Shown piece after piece: positions 1 to 5,794 of a DNA stretch of 6,551 nt. How positions within the stretch are numbered: the first letter of the stretch is position 1; each line of letters begins with the position of its first letter. The translations under genes were made by a program, and so were the position numbers. Under the pieces are notes generated by a model, which worked only from the letters and a program-made list of their open reading frames with translations, had not been told where the DNA came from and ran no database searches. The stretch covers positions 1 to 6,551 of the forward strand of contig CAAFYY010000071.1 in assembly GCA_900767385.1 (NCBI GenBank), in the 5' to 3' direction. The DNA is from Bacteroidales bacterium (GTDB taxonomy: Bacteria; Bacteroidota; Bacteroidia; Bacteroidales; Paludibacteraceae).

Positions 1-755
1 ACGGCGATAGGGCCGAGGAGGTGAGGAGCCAGTCTTGAAGTCAAGAAGATGGCGGTAGGACCGTCGGCACCGCCGATGATGGCGATTGACGCAGCCTCAT
101 TGGGAAGGAAACCCATAGCGATGGAGCAGAAGTAGGTTACGAAGATACCCAACTGTGCTGCAGCACCGAGCAAGAGGCTCTTAGGATTGGCAAGTAGTGG
201 ACCGAAGTCGGTCATCGCACCTACGCCCATGAAAATCAAGCAAGGGTAGATGCCGAGTTTTACACCAAGATAGAGGAAGTCGAGCAAGCCAGCACCATTG
301 CGGAAGCATTCCCAATGGACGTGGCCTTCAGCGAAATACTCTGAGTGGTACATCTCGGCGCCTGGCAGGTTGGTGAGCAACATGCCGAAGGCGATAGGGA
401 GGAGCAGCAGTGGCTCGTAACCTTTCTTGATGGCGAGGTAGAACAACAGGAAAGAAACCAACAACATGATGATGGCTTTCCAGTGGTCGACCAACTGAGC
501 TAGACCTGTGCCTTTGAGGAACTTGATGATTGACTCTCCGAATTGGATGTCTTCTTCAACGTACTCTTCGCTGTCAACAGGAACTTCTTCAGCGGGCTCT
601 GCGATTGCAACGGCCTGTTGTGCCAATTCGTCTGCCGTAGCAACGACGAGTTCTTCGTTGACGGCTTCTGAGGTCTCTGTTTCGTTTTGAGCAAATACGT
701 TTGTGTTGATTAAAAGCAGAAGCGCAATAAACAGCAATCTATATATGTTTCGCAT
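1..755 (-). CDS. mmdB: Sodium-pump decarboxylase beta subunit (MmdB/OadB family), C-terminus cut off by window edge
   Basis: This is the integral membrane subunit that decarboxylates carboxybiotin and moves Na+ out of the cell. Read from ATG at 753-755, the frame is open for 251 codons and runs off the window at base 1, so the C-terminal part is missing. Family hallmarks are visible: an early helix with KKGYEPLLLLPIAFGMLL (residues about 110-127), GVGAMTDFGPLLANP (177-191), and the signature IIGGADGPTAI (227-237). Its Asp231 corresponds to the Asp of the GGADGPT motif shown to be essential in Klebsiella OadB. Oddity: before the usual start of the family there is a signal-peptide-like segment (residues 1-23, ending FAQ) and an acidic Glu-rich stretch (24-72). 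It lies 87 bases after the biotin carrier gene, the last of six operon genes visible here. The epimerase and MmdA genes upstream favour methylmalonyl-CoA over oxaloacetate as substrate. Identity is very sure; the substrate assignment is inferred from context. Confidence 0.95.
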   Translation of the reverse strand, partial: MRNIYRLLFIALLLLINTNVFAQNETETSEAVNEELVVATADELAQQAVAIAEPAEEVPVDSEEYVEEDIQFGESIIKFLKGTGLAQLVDHWKAIIMLLVSFLLFYLAIKKGYEPLLLLPIAFGMLLTNLPGAEMYHSEYFAEGHVHWECFRNGAGLLDFLYLGVKLGIYPCLIFMGVGAMTDFGPLLANPKSLLLGAAAQLGIFVTYFCSIAMGFLPNEAASIAIIGGADGPTAIFLTSRLAPHLLGPIA

Positions 756-793
756 TGTCCTTTTGTGTTTTGATATAGTGTGTTGCTGATAAT

Positions 794-828
794 CAATTGA
801 GATGCCCCGGTTGAGGGCATCTCAATTG
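794..828 (-). other. Perfect 14-bp stem-loop in the mmdC-mmdB gap
   Basis: Bases 794-807 and 815-828 are perfect reverse complements around a 7-base loop (808-814). The stem lies within the 87-base gap between the biotin carrier stop codon and the mmdB start. On the transcribed minus strand no U-tract follows the stem, so it is not a classical intrinsic terminator. An mRNA-stabilising or processing hairpin that sets subunit ratios is a plausible role, but this is inference. Confidence 0.7.
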
Positions 829-842
829 GTTTATTGTGGAGC

Positions 843-1562
843 TTATGCCATTTCAATCAATACGTCGCCTTGCATTACGTTTTGACCTGGAGTTACGCGG
901 ATGTTGGCAACTTTACCGGATTTCTCAGCGGTGATGTTGTTTTCCATCTTCATTGACTCCATGGTGAGGAGGATGTCGCCAGCTTTCACTTCTTGGCCGT
1001 TTTCAACCAAGATTTTTACGATGCTGCCTGGAAGTGGAGCTTCAACTTTGCTTGCGCCAGCGGCAACAGGAGCAGCTGCTGGTTTTGGCTCGGCTTTAGG
1101 AGCTGGAGCTGGTTCTGCAGCAGGAGCTGGAGCGGCAGCACCGGCAGCTTCGATAACGAGGAGTTTGTCGTCCTGCATTACGTTTTTGCCTGGTTCTACA
1201 GCGATGCTCTTAACTACGCCGCTTACTTCTGCAGTGATGTTGTTCTCCATCTTCATGGATTCCATGGTGAGGAGGAGGTCGCCTGCGTTGACAGTCTGTC
1301 CTTCTTTAACGACAACTTTTACGATGCTGCCTGGAAGTGGAGATTTTACTGTTACGCTCTTTCCGGCAGCAACTGGTGCGGCGGCTGGAGCGGCAGCAGC
1401 AACACGTGGACGTGCTACTGGAGCAGCGGTGCTTGGTTTTTCGCGGTTAACTTCAACGGTGTAGAGTGTGCCGTTTACTTGTACGTCAACCATGTTGTTG
1501 TCTTGTTCTTCAACAGCAACTTCGTAACGGTGACCGTTTATTGAAAAATTGAATTTCTTCAT
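843..1562 (-). CDS. mmdC: Biotin carboxyl carrier subunit with two biotinyl domains (MmdC-like)
   Basis: This protein carries the carboxyl group, as carboxybiotin, from the MmdA active site to the membrane subunit MmdB. It has 239 residues: an N-terminal region (1-42) ending in VNGTLYTVEVN, an Ala/Pro linker (43-67), biotinyl domain 1 (about 69-137), a second Ala/Pro/Glu/Lys linker (138-169), and biotinyl domain 2 (about 170-239). Both domains keep the biotin attachment motif MESMKMEN (Lys104 and Lys205) and the PLPGSIV entry, so both look able to be biotinylated. The attachment motif has Ser where most families have Ala (ESMKM instead of EAMKM). Known gamma subunits of this family usually have a single biotinyl domain, so the tandem pair is unusual. 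The start is 1 base after the stop of the upstream small gene, implying translational coupling. No biotin carboxylase gene is visible here, which favours a decarboxylase pump over an acyl-CoA carboxylase. Confidence 0.95.
   Translation of the reverse strand: MKKFNFSINGHRYEVAVEEQDNNMVDVQVNGTLYTVEVNREKPSTAAPVARPRVAAAAPAAAPVAAGKSVTVKSPLPGSIVKVVVKEGQTVNAGDLLLTMESMKMENNITAEVSGVVKSIAVEPGKNVMQDDKLLVIEAAGAAAPAPAAEPAPAPKAEPKPAAAPVAAGASKVEAPLPGSIVKILVENGQEVKAGDILLTMESMKMENNITAEKSGKVANIRVTPGQNVMQGDVLIEMA
849..1358 (-). repeat. Intragenic tandem duplication of the biotinyl domain
   Basis: Two copies, about 1152-1358 (domain 1) and 849-1055 (domain 2), are offset by exactly 303 bases (101 codons) with no frame disturbance. 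Near-identical DNA blocks mark the register, for example ACGATGCTGCCTGGAAGTGG at 1018 and again at 1321, and GTGATGTTGTT at 931 and 1234. A 13-residue protein block, MESMKMENNITAE, is identical in both. The Ala/Pro linker before each copy is also alike, so the duplicated unit probably included a linker. Confidence 0.9.
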
Positions 1563-1563
1563 T

Positions 1564-1755
1564 TTATCTTCTGATTAAATTGTTAAGACCGAAAATTTTT
1601 GAGGCCCAAGGAGAGTAGCGACGATCTGGTTCGCAGATGGTGATTTTGTTGCTCTCAATGTCGTGTGCCTCGTCAAAATAGAGGTGAAGAGCTAAGGCGA
1701 TGGCAGCTTCGTTGTTTACTTCTGCCATAGCTGCGTTATTCTCGTTTGTCGGCAT
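1564..1755 (-). CDS. mmdE: Small soluble subunit resembling the C-terminal half of MmdD (MmdE-like epsilon subunit)
   Basis: This 63-residue protein has no membrane segment. Residues 16-63 match residues 75-123 of the neighbouring MmdD with about 31 identities in 48 aligned positions and one gap; the shared landmarks are AALHLYF-like (mmdE 22-27), HD-ES (31-35), RRYSPW (45-50) and SKI-GLN (52-58). It therefore looks like a paralogue of the cytosolic tail of MmdD that lost, or never had, the anchor helix. From memory, Veillonella methylmalonyl-CoA decarboxylase has a small fifth subunit, epsilon (MmdE), that resembles the MmdD C-terminus and helps stabilise the complex; this gene fits that role. 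It starts 2 bases after the mmdD stop and ends 1 base before the biotin carrier start, so it is embedded in the operon. The relationship to MmdD is seen directly; the epsilon function is inferred. Confidence 0.8.
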   Translation of the reverse strand: MPTNENNAAMAEVNNEAAIALALHLYFDEAHDIESNKITICEPDRRYSPWASKIFGLNNLIRR

Positions 1756-1757
1756 TG

Positions 1758-2129
1758 TTATTTTCTAACTAAATTGTTGTTTAAACCGTAAATCTTTGAG
1801 TTCCATGGCGAGTAGCGGCGTTGTGTTGACTTGATGGTCATTACGTAGCTCTCGTCGTCATGTACGTCATTGAAATAGAGATGAAGGGCTGTGGCAATGG
1901 CTGCTGTCTCGATGCCGGCGATGTGCACGTCTTCGAATTCAGGAGCTGCCTTTTCTTTCGTTGAAACAGACGCTGTAGCAGGGGCTTTCTTCTCCACCTT
2001 GATTTTTGGTGCCATGATCTTGCCGAACATGGAGATGACAAAAATCAGGAGGATAAGGATGCAGAACACTACTGAGATGCCCAGAAGTGCGATGATTACA
2101 GCGTTTCCCCAATTAATAGCTAATAACAT
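1758..2129 (-). CDS. mmdD: Sodium-pump decarboxylase delta/gamma subunit (MmdD, OadG family)
   Basis: This is the small anchor subunit that holds the carboxyltransferase to the membrane part of the pump. The 123 residues comprise one N-terminal transmembrane helix (about 8-35, preceded by the short MLLAINWGN), a basic Lys/Ala/Pro linker (41-66), and a conserved cytosolic tail (72-123) with ALHLYF (81-86) and RRYSPW (104-109). Length and layout (one helix, Pro/Ala linker, soluble tail) are typical of OadG-like subunits, which show little sequence conservation outside the helix. It starts 34 bases after mmdA and is followed after 2 bases by a gene that repeats its tail. Naming it mmdD rather than oadG rests on operon context (mce and mmdA upstream). 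Confidence 0.85.
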   Translation of the reverse strand: MLLAINWGNAVIIALLGISVVFCILILLIFVISMFGKIMAPKIKVEKKAPATASVSTKEKAAPEFEDVHIAGIETAAIATALHLYFNDVHDDESYVMTIKSTQRRYSPWNSKIYGLNNNLVRK

Positions 2130-2163
2130 AATAGCTTATTAGTTACTACTCCACGGTAATGGA

Positions 2164-3717
2164 TTACAGTGGAATATTTGAGTGTTTCTTCAAAGGATTA
2201 GCCAATTTCTTAGTTTGCAATGTTTGGAAGGCACGGATTACGCGGAAACGAGTGTTGCGTGGCTCGATAACGTCGTCGATGTAACCAAATGAAGCTGCTT
2301 GATAAGGGTTGGCGAATTTGTCTTTGTATTCGGTCTCTTTCTCGAGTACGAATTTAGCTTTCTCCTCAGGATCGGTGAATGATTTGAGGGCTTTGCTTTC
2401 CAATACTTCGATAGCACCAGAAGCACCCATAACTGCGATCTCAGCGGTTGGCCATGCGTAGCAGAAGTCGCCGCGGAGTTGTTTGCAGCTCATTACGATG
2501 TGTGAACCACCATAAGATTTGCGGATTGTTACGGTTACTTTAGGTACGGTAGCCTCGCCGTAAGCGAACATCAGTTTAGCGCCGTGGTTGATGATACCAG
2601 CATACTCTTGGCCGGTGCCTGGGAGGAAGCCTGGAACGTCAACGAGGGTGAGGATAGGAATGTTGAATGCGTCGCAGAAACGAACGAAGCGAGCTGCTTT
2701 ACGTGAAGCGTCGCAGTCGAGCACGCCTGCCAACATTTTTGGTTGGTTGGCAATGATACCTGTTGATACGCCGTTGAAGCGAGCGAAGCAGCAGATGATG
2801 TTCTGAGCGAACATTGGTTGAACTTCGAGGTATTCGCCGTTATCAACGATAGCGCGGATGATTTCCTTCATGTCGTAAGGCATGTTAGGGTTCTCTGGAA
2901 CGAGGTCGTTGAGGGCGTCTTCCTTACGGTCGATTGGGTCGTTGCAAGGACGGATAGGAGTCTCCTCGAGGTTGTTTTGTGGGATGTATGAGATGAGCTC
3001 GCGGATGGTCTGCAAACCTTCGAGTTCGGTAGCTGCTTTGAAGTGAGCAACACCAGATTTGCGCATGTGAACGTTAGCACCACCGAGTTCTTCAACGGTT
3101 ACGTTCTCACCGGTAACTGATTTCACTACTTTTGGACCAGTGATGAACATGTAGCTGTTCTCTTCGGTCATCATGATGAAGTCGGTCAAAGCTGGTGAGT
3201 AAACTGAACCACCTGCGCAAGGACCGAAGATCAATGAGATTTGAGGAACTACGCCAGAAGCGAGGATGTTGCGCTCGAAGATTTCTGCATAGCCAGCCAA
3301 TGAGTTAGGACCCTCTTGGAGACGTGCGCCACCTGAATCGTTGATGCCGATGATAGGAGCACCCATCTTCATAGCCATGTCCATTACTTTGCAGATTTTC
3401 AAAGACATGGTCTCAGACAATGAACCGCCATATACGGTGAAGTCTTGTGCGAATACGTAAACCACGCGGCCTTCGATGGTACCGTGACCGGTAACAACGC
3501 CGTCGCCGAGGAAGTGTTCTTTGTCCATGCCGAAGTTTGTGCAACGGTGTGTCACAAACATATCGAGTTCTTCGAATGAGCCTTCGTCGAGCAATGCTTC
3601 AATACGTTCACGAGCAGTGAGCTTGCCTTTGCTGTGCTGTGAGTCAATGCGCTTTTGGCCACCGCCGAGGCGAGCTTCAGCGCGCTTGTCAATGAGTTGT
3701 TGTACTTTATTTGCCAT
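2164..3717 (-). CDS. mmdA: Methylmalonyl-CoA decarboxylase alpha subunit (carboxyltransferase)
   Basis: This cytosolic subunit transfers the carboxyl group of (S)-methylmalonyl-CoA to biotin on MmdC, releasing propionyl-CoA. The chosen start, ATG at 3715-3717, gives MANKVQQLIDKRAEARLGGG and 517 residues, the usual family length. A longer in-frame start at 3792 would add 25 unconserved residues over the hairpin-bearing gap and is rejected. It has two crotonase-fold halves. The N-half has SGGARLQEG (128-136) and FGPCAGGSVYSPALTDF (164-180). The C-half has DVPGFLPGTGQEYAGII (360-376), SYGGSHIVMS (401-410), and AWPTAEIAVMGASGAIEVL (421-439). The Gly-rich pairs in each half form the oxyanion-hole turns in this family. 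It would also match propionyl-CoA carboxylase beta by homology; adjacent pump subunits and mce, and no visible biotin carboxylase, support the decarboxylase. The codons are strongly biased (many GCT, GTT, GGT), suggesting high expression. Confidence 0.96.
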   Translation of the reverse strand: MANKVQQLIDKRAEARLGGGQKRIDSQHSKGKLTARERIEALLDEGSFEELDMFVTHRCTNFGMDKEHFLGDGVVTGHGTIEGRVVYVFAQDFTVYGGSLSETMSLKICKVMDMAMKMGAPIIGINDSGGARLQEGPNSLAGYAEIFERNILASGVVPQISLIFGPCAGGSVYSPALTDFIMMTEENSYMFITGPKVVKSVTGENVTVEELGGANVHMRKSGVAHFKAATELEGLQTIRELISYIPQNNLEETPIRPCNDPIDRKEDALNDLVPENPNMPYDMKEIIRAIVDNGEYLEVQPMFAQNIICCFARFNGVSTGIIANQPKMLAGVLDCDASRKAARFVRFCDAFNIPILTLVDVPGFLPGTGQEYAGIINHGAKLMFAYGEATVPKVTVTIRKSYGGSHIVMSCKQLRGDFCYAWPTAEIAVMGASGAIEVLESKALKSFTDPEEKAKFVLEKETEYKDKFANPYQAASFGYIDDVIEPRNTRFRVIRAFQTLQTKKLANPLKKHSNIPL

Positions 3718-3790
3718 GATTCTATTGTTTTGTTGCCTGTTGCAGTCTCGTGCTGTGTCCAGGCTTTTTTTGTTCCTGTTTGTTAACAAC

Positions 3791-3828
3791 AAAGAAGAGG
3801 CGTGAGGCTTGTCTCACGACTCTTCTTT
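3791..3828 (-). other. Strong stem-loop in the mce-mmdA gap
   Basis: Bases 3791-3806 pair with 3813-3828 around a 6-base loop, 15 of 16 pairs, with one G/A mismatch (3800/3819). The outer bases AACAAC and GTTGTT can extend it towards the mce stop codon at 3839-3841. On the minus strand the stem is followed by only an interrupted U-rich run (CTTTGTTGTT), so full termination is doubtful. Partial termination or 3'-end protection of mce mRNA would both fit its place directly after mce and about 75 bases before mmdA. Confidence 0.7.
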
Positions 3829-3838
3829 CGTTTGTTGT

Positions 3839-4255
3839 TTATTTTTTGCTTGGGTCTTCGCAGATTTCTGTCAACACGCCGTGTGTTGATTTTGGGTGCA
3901 AGAAACCGATGTTGAGACCTTCAGCACCTGGACGTGGAGTTTTGTCGATGAGTTGGATGCCCATCTCTGCTGCGTCGTTGAGTGCTTGTTGGCAGTTGTC
4001 AACACAGAAAGCTACGTGGTGAACACCGCCTTTTGGGTTTTTCTCCAACCATTTTGCGATGGTGCTCTCTGGGCTTGTTGGCTCAAGGAGTTCGATTTTT
4101 GTTTGACCTACTTTGAAGAAAGCGGTTCTAACTTTTTGGTCAGCTACTTCTTCGATTGAGTAGCATTTTGAACCAAGAATTTGCTCGTAGTAAGGGATTA
4201 CTTCATCCAATTTGCTTACTGCGATACCGAGGTGCTCGATATGAGTTGGTTTCAT
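3839..4255 (-). CDS. mce: Methylmalonyl-CoA epimerase
   Basis: This cytosolic metalloenzyme interconverts (R)- and (S)-methylmalonyl-CoA. It links methylmalonyl-CoA mutase, which makes the R form, to the decarboxylase, which uses the S form. The 138 residues belong to the glyoxalase/vicinal-oxygen-chelate fold: two similar halves beginning IEHLGIAV (6-13) and VHHVAFCVD (78-86). Probable metal ligands by family pattern are His8, Glu55 in KIELLEP, His79 or His80, and Glu130 in LTEIC. Also typical are EEVADQKVRTAFF (35-47), IDKTPRPGAEGLNIGFLHPK (103-122) and STHGVL (123-128). It is the first gene of the operon; a promoter lies about 100 bases upstream and an A-rich leader precedes the ATG (4253-4255). 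Its place before mmdA is strong evidence that the pump downstream acts on methylmalonyl-CoA. Confidence 0.95.
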   Translation of the reverse strand: MKPTHIEHLGIAVSKLDEVIPYYEQILGSKCYSIEEVADQKVRTAFFKVGQTKIELLEPTSPESTIAKWLEKNPKGGVHHVAFCVDNCQQALNDAAEMGIQLIDKTPRPGAEGLNIGFLHPKSTHGVLTEICEDPSKK

Positions 4256-4314
4256 AATGAGTAAATTTGTTTATTTTATTGTTTATTTGTTTGTTTACAA
4301 GCGTTTTCGGCGGA

Positions 4315-4333
4315 GTACTATGTTGCATAGTAC
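4315..4333 (-). promoter_or_regulatory. Inverted repeat in the 5' leader of mce
   Basis: GTACTATG (4315-4322) and CATAGTAC (4326-4333) form a perfect 8-bp inverted repeat with a 3-base spacer. It lies about 19 bases downstream of the -7 element, so it would be near the very start of the transcript. It could be an operator for a dimeric regulator or a 5' hairpin that protects the mRNA. No regulator can be named. Confidence 0.5.
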
Positions 4334-4351
4334 ACCACTCTAAAATTGCTG

Positions 4352-4383
4352 CAAAGTTACGTTATTATTTTTGCTCTACCAAA
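4352..4383 (-). promoter_or_regulatory. Bacteroidetes-type promoter of the mce-mmd operon
   Basis: Read on the minus strand, TTTG (4383-4380) is followed by exactly 20 bases and then TAACTTTG (4359-4352). This matches the Bacteroidetes primary sigma consensus TTTG-N19-21-TAnnTTTG without mismatch. Expected transcription start is near 4345, giving a leader of about 90 bases before the mce ATG. The leader ends in a strongly A-rich run, as is common before start codons in this phylum. Confidence 0.85.
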
Positions 4384-4829
4384 CCTGAAACGAAAAATCT
4401 AACCTCGATTTCTGGTGTTGTTTTTATCCCCTTTGCGTAAGGGGCAAATGGTTGTTTTGTTGTCTCTCTGTGAGGAATTTGTTCGGGTGTCAGGTTGGGT
4501 TGCGCTTGTGCTGCTCTTGAAAATTGTTTTGTAAACAGGTTTTTGGAAAATACCGACGTGGCGGTTTGTACGGAATAGTCTTTTATTAAATTGTAATCCG
4601 ACATTTCCGAATGGCTCGCAGCGGTTTTCTTTGCGAAATCCTCCATTTGAAACGGAAGGCCTCGGTGTTGTTTGCTGAAGGACTGCTGACAGATGGTTTG
4701 CTGTTCTCCACTTTTTTCGTCGGGTAGAATCCGAATGTCGTCGAACTTTTCGATTTTGGAAATGGTTGTTGCGGTTTGCCGCAGCCGACTTTTGGAATGC
4801 ACAACTCTGAAACGAAATGGTGGTATGCG
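4384..4829. other. Intergenic stretch without a convincing gene
   Basis: About 446 bases between the tandem terminators and the mce promoter. The plus strand is strongly G+T rich, so the minus strand is poor in T and therefore poor in stop codons. Two overlapping minus-strand frames stay open (ending at 4365 and 4586), but their conceptual proteins are rich in Q, T, K and S, poor in Leu, have no recognisable domain, and conflict with the terminators or the promoter. No RNA gene or repeat family was recognised. Confidence 0.6.
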
Positions 4830-4857
4830 AAAAAAGCCCCGCTGTGAGAGCGAGGCT
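4830..4857 (-). terminator. Second intrinsic terminator of the TM2 cluster
   Basis: On the minus strand AGCCTCGCT (4857-4849), loop CTCAC, then AGCGGGGCT (4843-4835), a 9-bp stem with one G-U pair, is followed directly by a run of five T (4834-4830). On the plus strand the T-run is absent, so it acts only on minus-strand transcripts. It lies about 45 bases beyond the first terminator. Confidence 0.8.
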
Positions 4858-4901
4858 GAGGGGGGTACTTCTCTATGAAATTGCTTGTCTTCAAAAGGGG
4901 T

Positions 4902-4940
4902 AAAAAAAGAAAAGCCAACGACCGAAGTTGTTGGCTTTTC
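4902..4940 (-). terminator. Intrinsic terminator after the TM2-DUF2752 cluster
   Basis: On the minus strand GAAAAGCCAAC (4940-4930) pairs with GTTGGCTTTTC (4919-4909), 11 bp around a 10-base loop, and is followed by seven T (4908-4902). It begins about 31 bases after the stop codon of the last gene of the cluster, a textbook rho-independent terminator. Confidence 0.92.
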
Positions 4941-4971
4941 CTATGAAAAATGGTGTTGGACGGGTTGTTAC

Positions 4972-5388
4972 TTAATCCGTCACCTCATTTTGCTGCAAAT
5001 TCGTGGCAATCTTCTGAAGATTCTTTAATGCCTTTTTGCGAATCATTAGCAACAAATATATTCCCAATGCAATAGCAAGAAGTGCCAATACACAGAAAAA
5101 AATACCAAGGATAATAGAGCCAGGGTCATAGCCAAAAGTATCATAGATCCTCCTATAATAAATTCCATCATCTATCCAAACACCTCCTTCTATCGCTAAG
5201 AATATCCCAAGTGCCCAAAGTATAATACTAAGTACAATCCACCATCCCATAGAAAATGACTTGCCCATAAGTAATGGGAAATAAGAATCGTCTACGCTGG
5301 CCAATGTATTTCGTACAGTGCCATAATCAGATTCCCGGAATTTTTTGCTGTTTTTGGCCATAAAGGCCACGATATTGTCTTGTTTCAT
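4972..5388 (-). CDS. Membrane protein with two helices and a TM2-partner N-terminal module, unknown function
   Basis: I do not recognise a named family for the whole protein. Of its 138 residues, an N-terminal soluble module (1-35) is followed by two transmembrane helices (about 47-66 and 91-116), separated by an acidic/aromatic loop (67-90), and a basic, Lys/Gln-rich cytosolic tail (117-138) that could be helical. The N-terminal module aligns without gaps from the first Met with that of the TM2 protein at the head of the cluster: 12 of the first 34 positions are identical (including Q3, I6, F9, A11, N13, K16, F17, G23, L29, D33, D34). It starts 4 bases after the DUF2752 gene and is last before the tandem terminators. 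The shared module suggests both proteins contact the same partner or each other. Confidence 0.85.
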   Translation of the reverse strand: MKQDNIVAFMAKNSKKFRESDYGTVRNTLASVDDSYFPLLMGKSFSMGWWIVLSIILWALGIFLAIEGGVWIDDGIYYRRIYDTFGYDPGSIILGIFFCVLALLAIALGIYLLLMIRKKALKNLQKIATNLQQNEVTD

Positions 5389-5392
5389 AGGA

Positions 5393-5791
5393 CTATAAGC
5401 ATTTATAAATATTCCATGCCCAGTTACAAAGTATTAGAACAAAAATGAAGAGTGTTGTGGTCTTTGAGTATGGGCGAAAAAGAATTTTGTTGATAAGAGT
5501 TGTTCCGCAAAGCTTATCGCAAAGGTAAAGCAACGGAAACATCGCAAAAAAGAGAACTAATAGGCATGACAAAGGATTGATATACAAAGCCAATGATACT
5601 TCGCCATGGATGAGGGCATTGGCTGCTCGGAGCCCTCCACATCCAGGGCAAGGCAATCCTGTCAGCAATTTAAAAGGACACAATGGGAATGGAATATGGT
5701 TGTAAAATTGTACAACCAATAATGCCATTCCCATTGCTATAAAATATAGTGCGAAACTAAATTCTTGTGTATTAGTCTCCTTTTGACTCAT
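5393..5791 (-). CDS. DUF2752 family membrane protein
   Basis: The 132-residue membrane protein has the DUF2752 signature: CPFKLLTGLPCPGCGGLRA at residues 38-56, then ALIHGEVSLAL and NPL (59-74). Helices are predicted at about 11-31, 70-92 and 112-128. The Cys residues at 38, 48 and 51 (CPF, CPGC) look like a metal- or thiol-reactive site, but the family has no established function that I know of. It lies between the TM2 gene (3-base gap) and the two-helix protein gene (4-base gap), so the three are almost certainly co-transcribed. TM2 and DUF2752 genes are often neighbours in Bacteroidetes as far as I recall, which suggests a common envelope-related role; that is inference. Confidence 0.9.
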   Translation of the reverse strand: MSQKETNTQEFSFALYFIAMGMALLVVQFYNHIPFPLCPFKLLTGLPCPGCGGLRAANALIHGEVSLALYINPLSCLLVLFFAMFPLLYLCDKLCGTTLINKILFRPYSKTTTLFIFVLILCNWAWNIYKCL

Positions 5792-5794
5792 TTT

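Noticed and set aside
901..1544. Two long plus-strand open frames opposite the biotin carrier gene
   Set aside because: They are antisense images of the Ala-rich, codon-biased mmdC gene; the minus-strand product has clear biotinyl motifs and the plus-strand ones have none.
2111..2141. AT-rich repeat-like sequence with two AATAGCT copies around the mmdD start
   Set aside because: The copies are short, imperfect as inverted or direct repeats, and AT-rich; not distinguishable from an ordinary Bacteroidetes translation start region.
2164..3717. Propionyl-CoA carboxylase beta subunit as the identity of the 517-residue carboxyltransferase
   Set aside because: Homology alone allows it, but the adjacent MmdB/MmdD/MmdC pump genes, the epimerase gene, and the absence of a biotin carboxylase in the operon favour the decarboxylase.
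3718..3792. Longer N-terminus for MmdA starting at 3792
   Set aside because: The extra 25 residues are not family-like, would start in the hairpin region, and the inner Met gives MANKVQQLIDKR with the standard family length of 517.
4365..4802. 145-residue minus-strand open frame upstream of mce
   Set aside because: Low Leu, high Q/T/K/S, no domain or membrane segment, overlaps another same-strand frame and runs over the -33 element of the mce promoter; best explained by low T content of this strand.
4586..4918. 110-residue minus-strand open frame
   Set aside because: It would be translated through a clear intrinsic terminator (4830-4857) and begins inside another; the protein is composition-biased and unrecognised.
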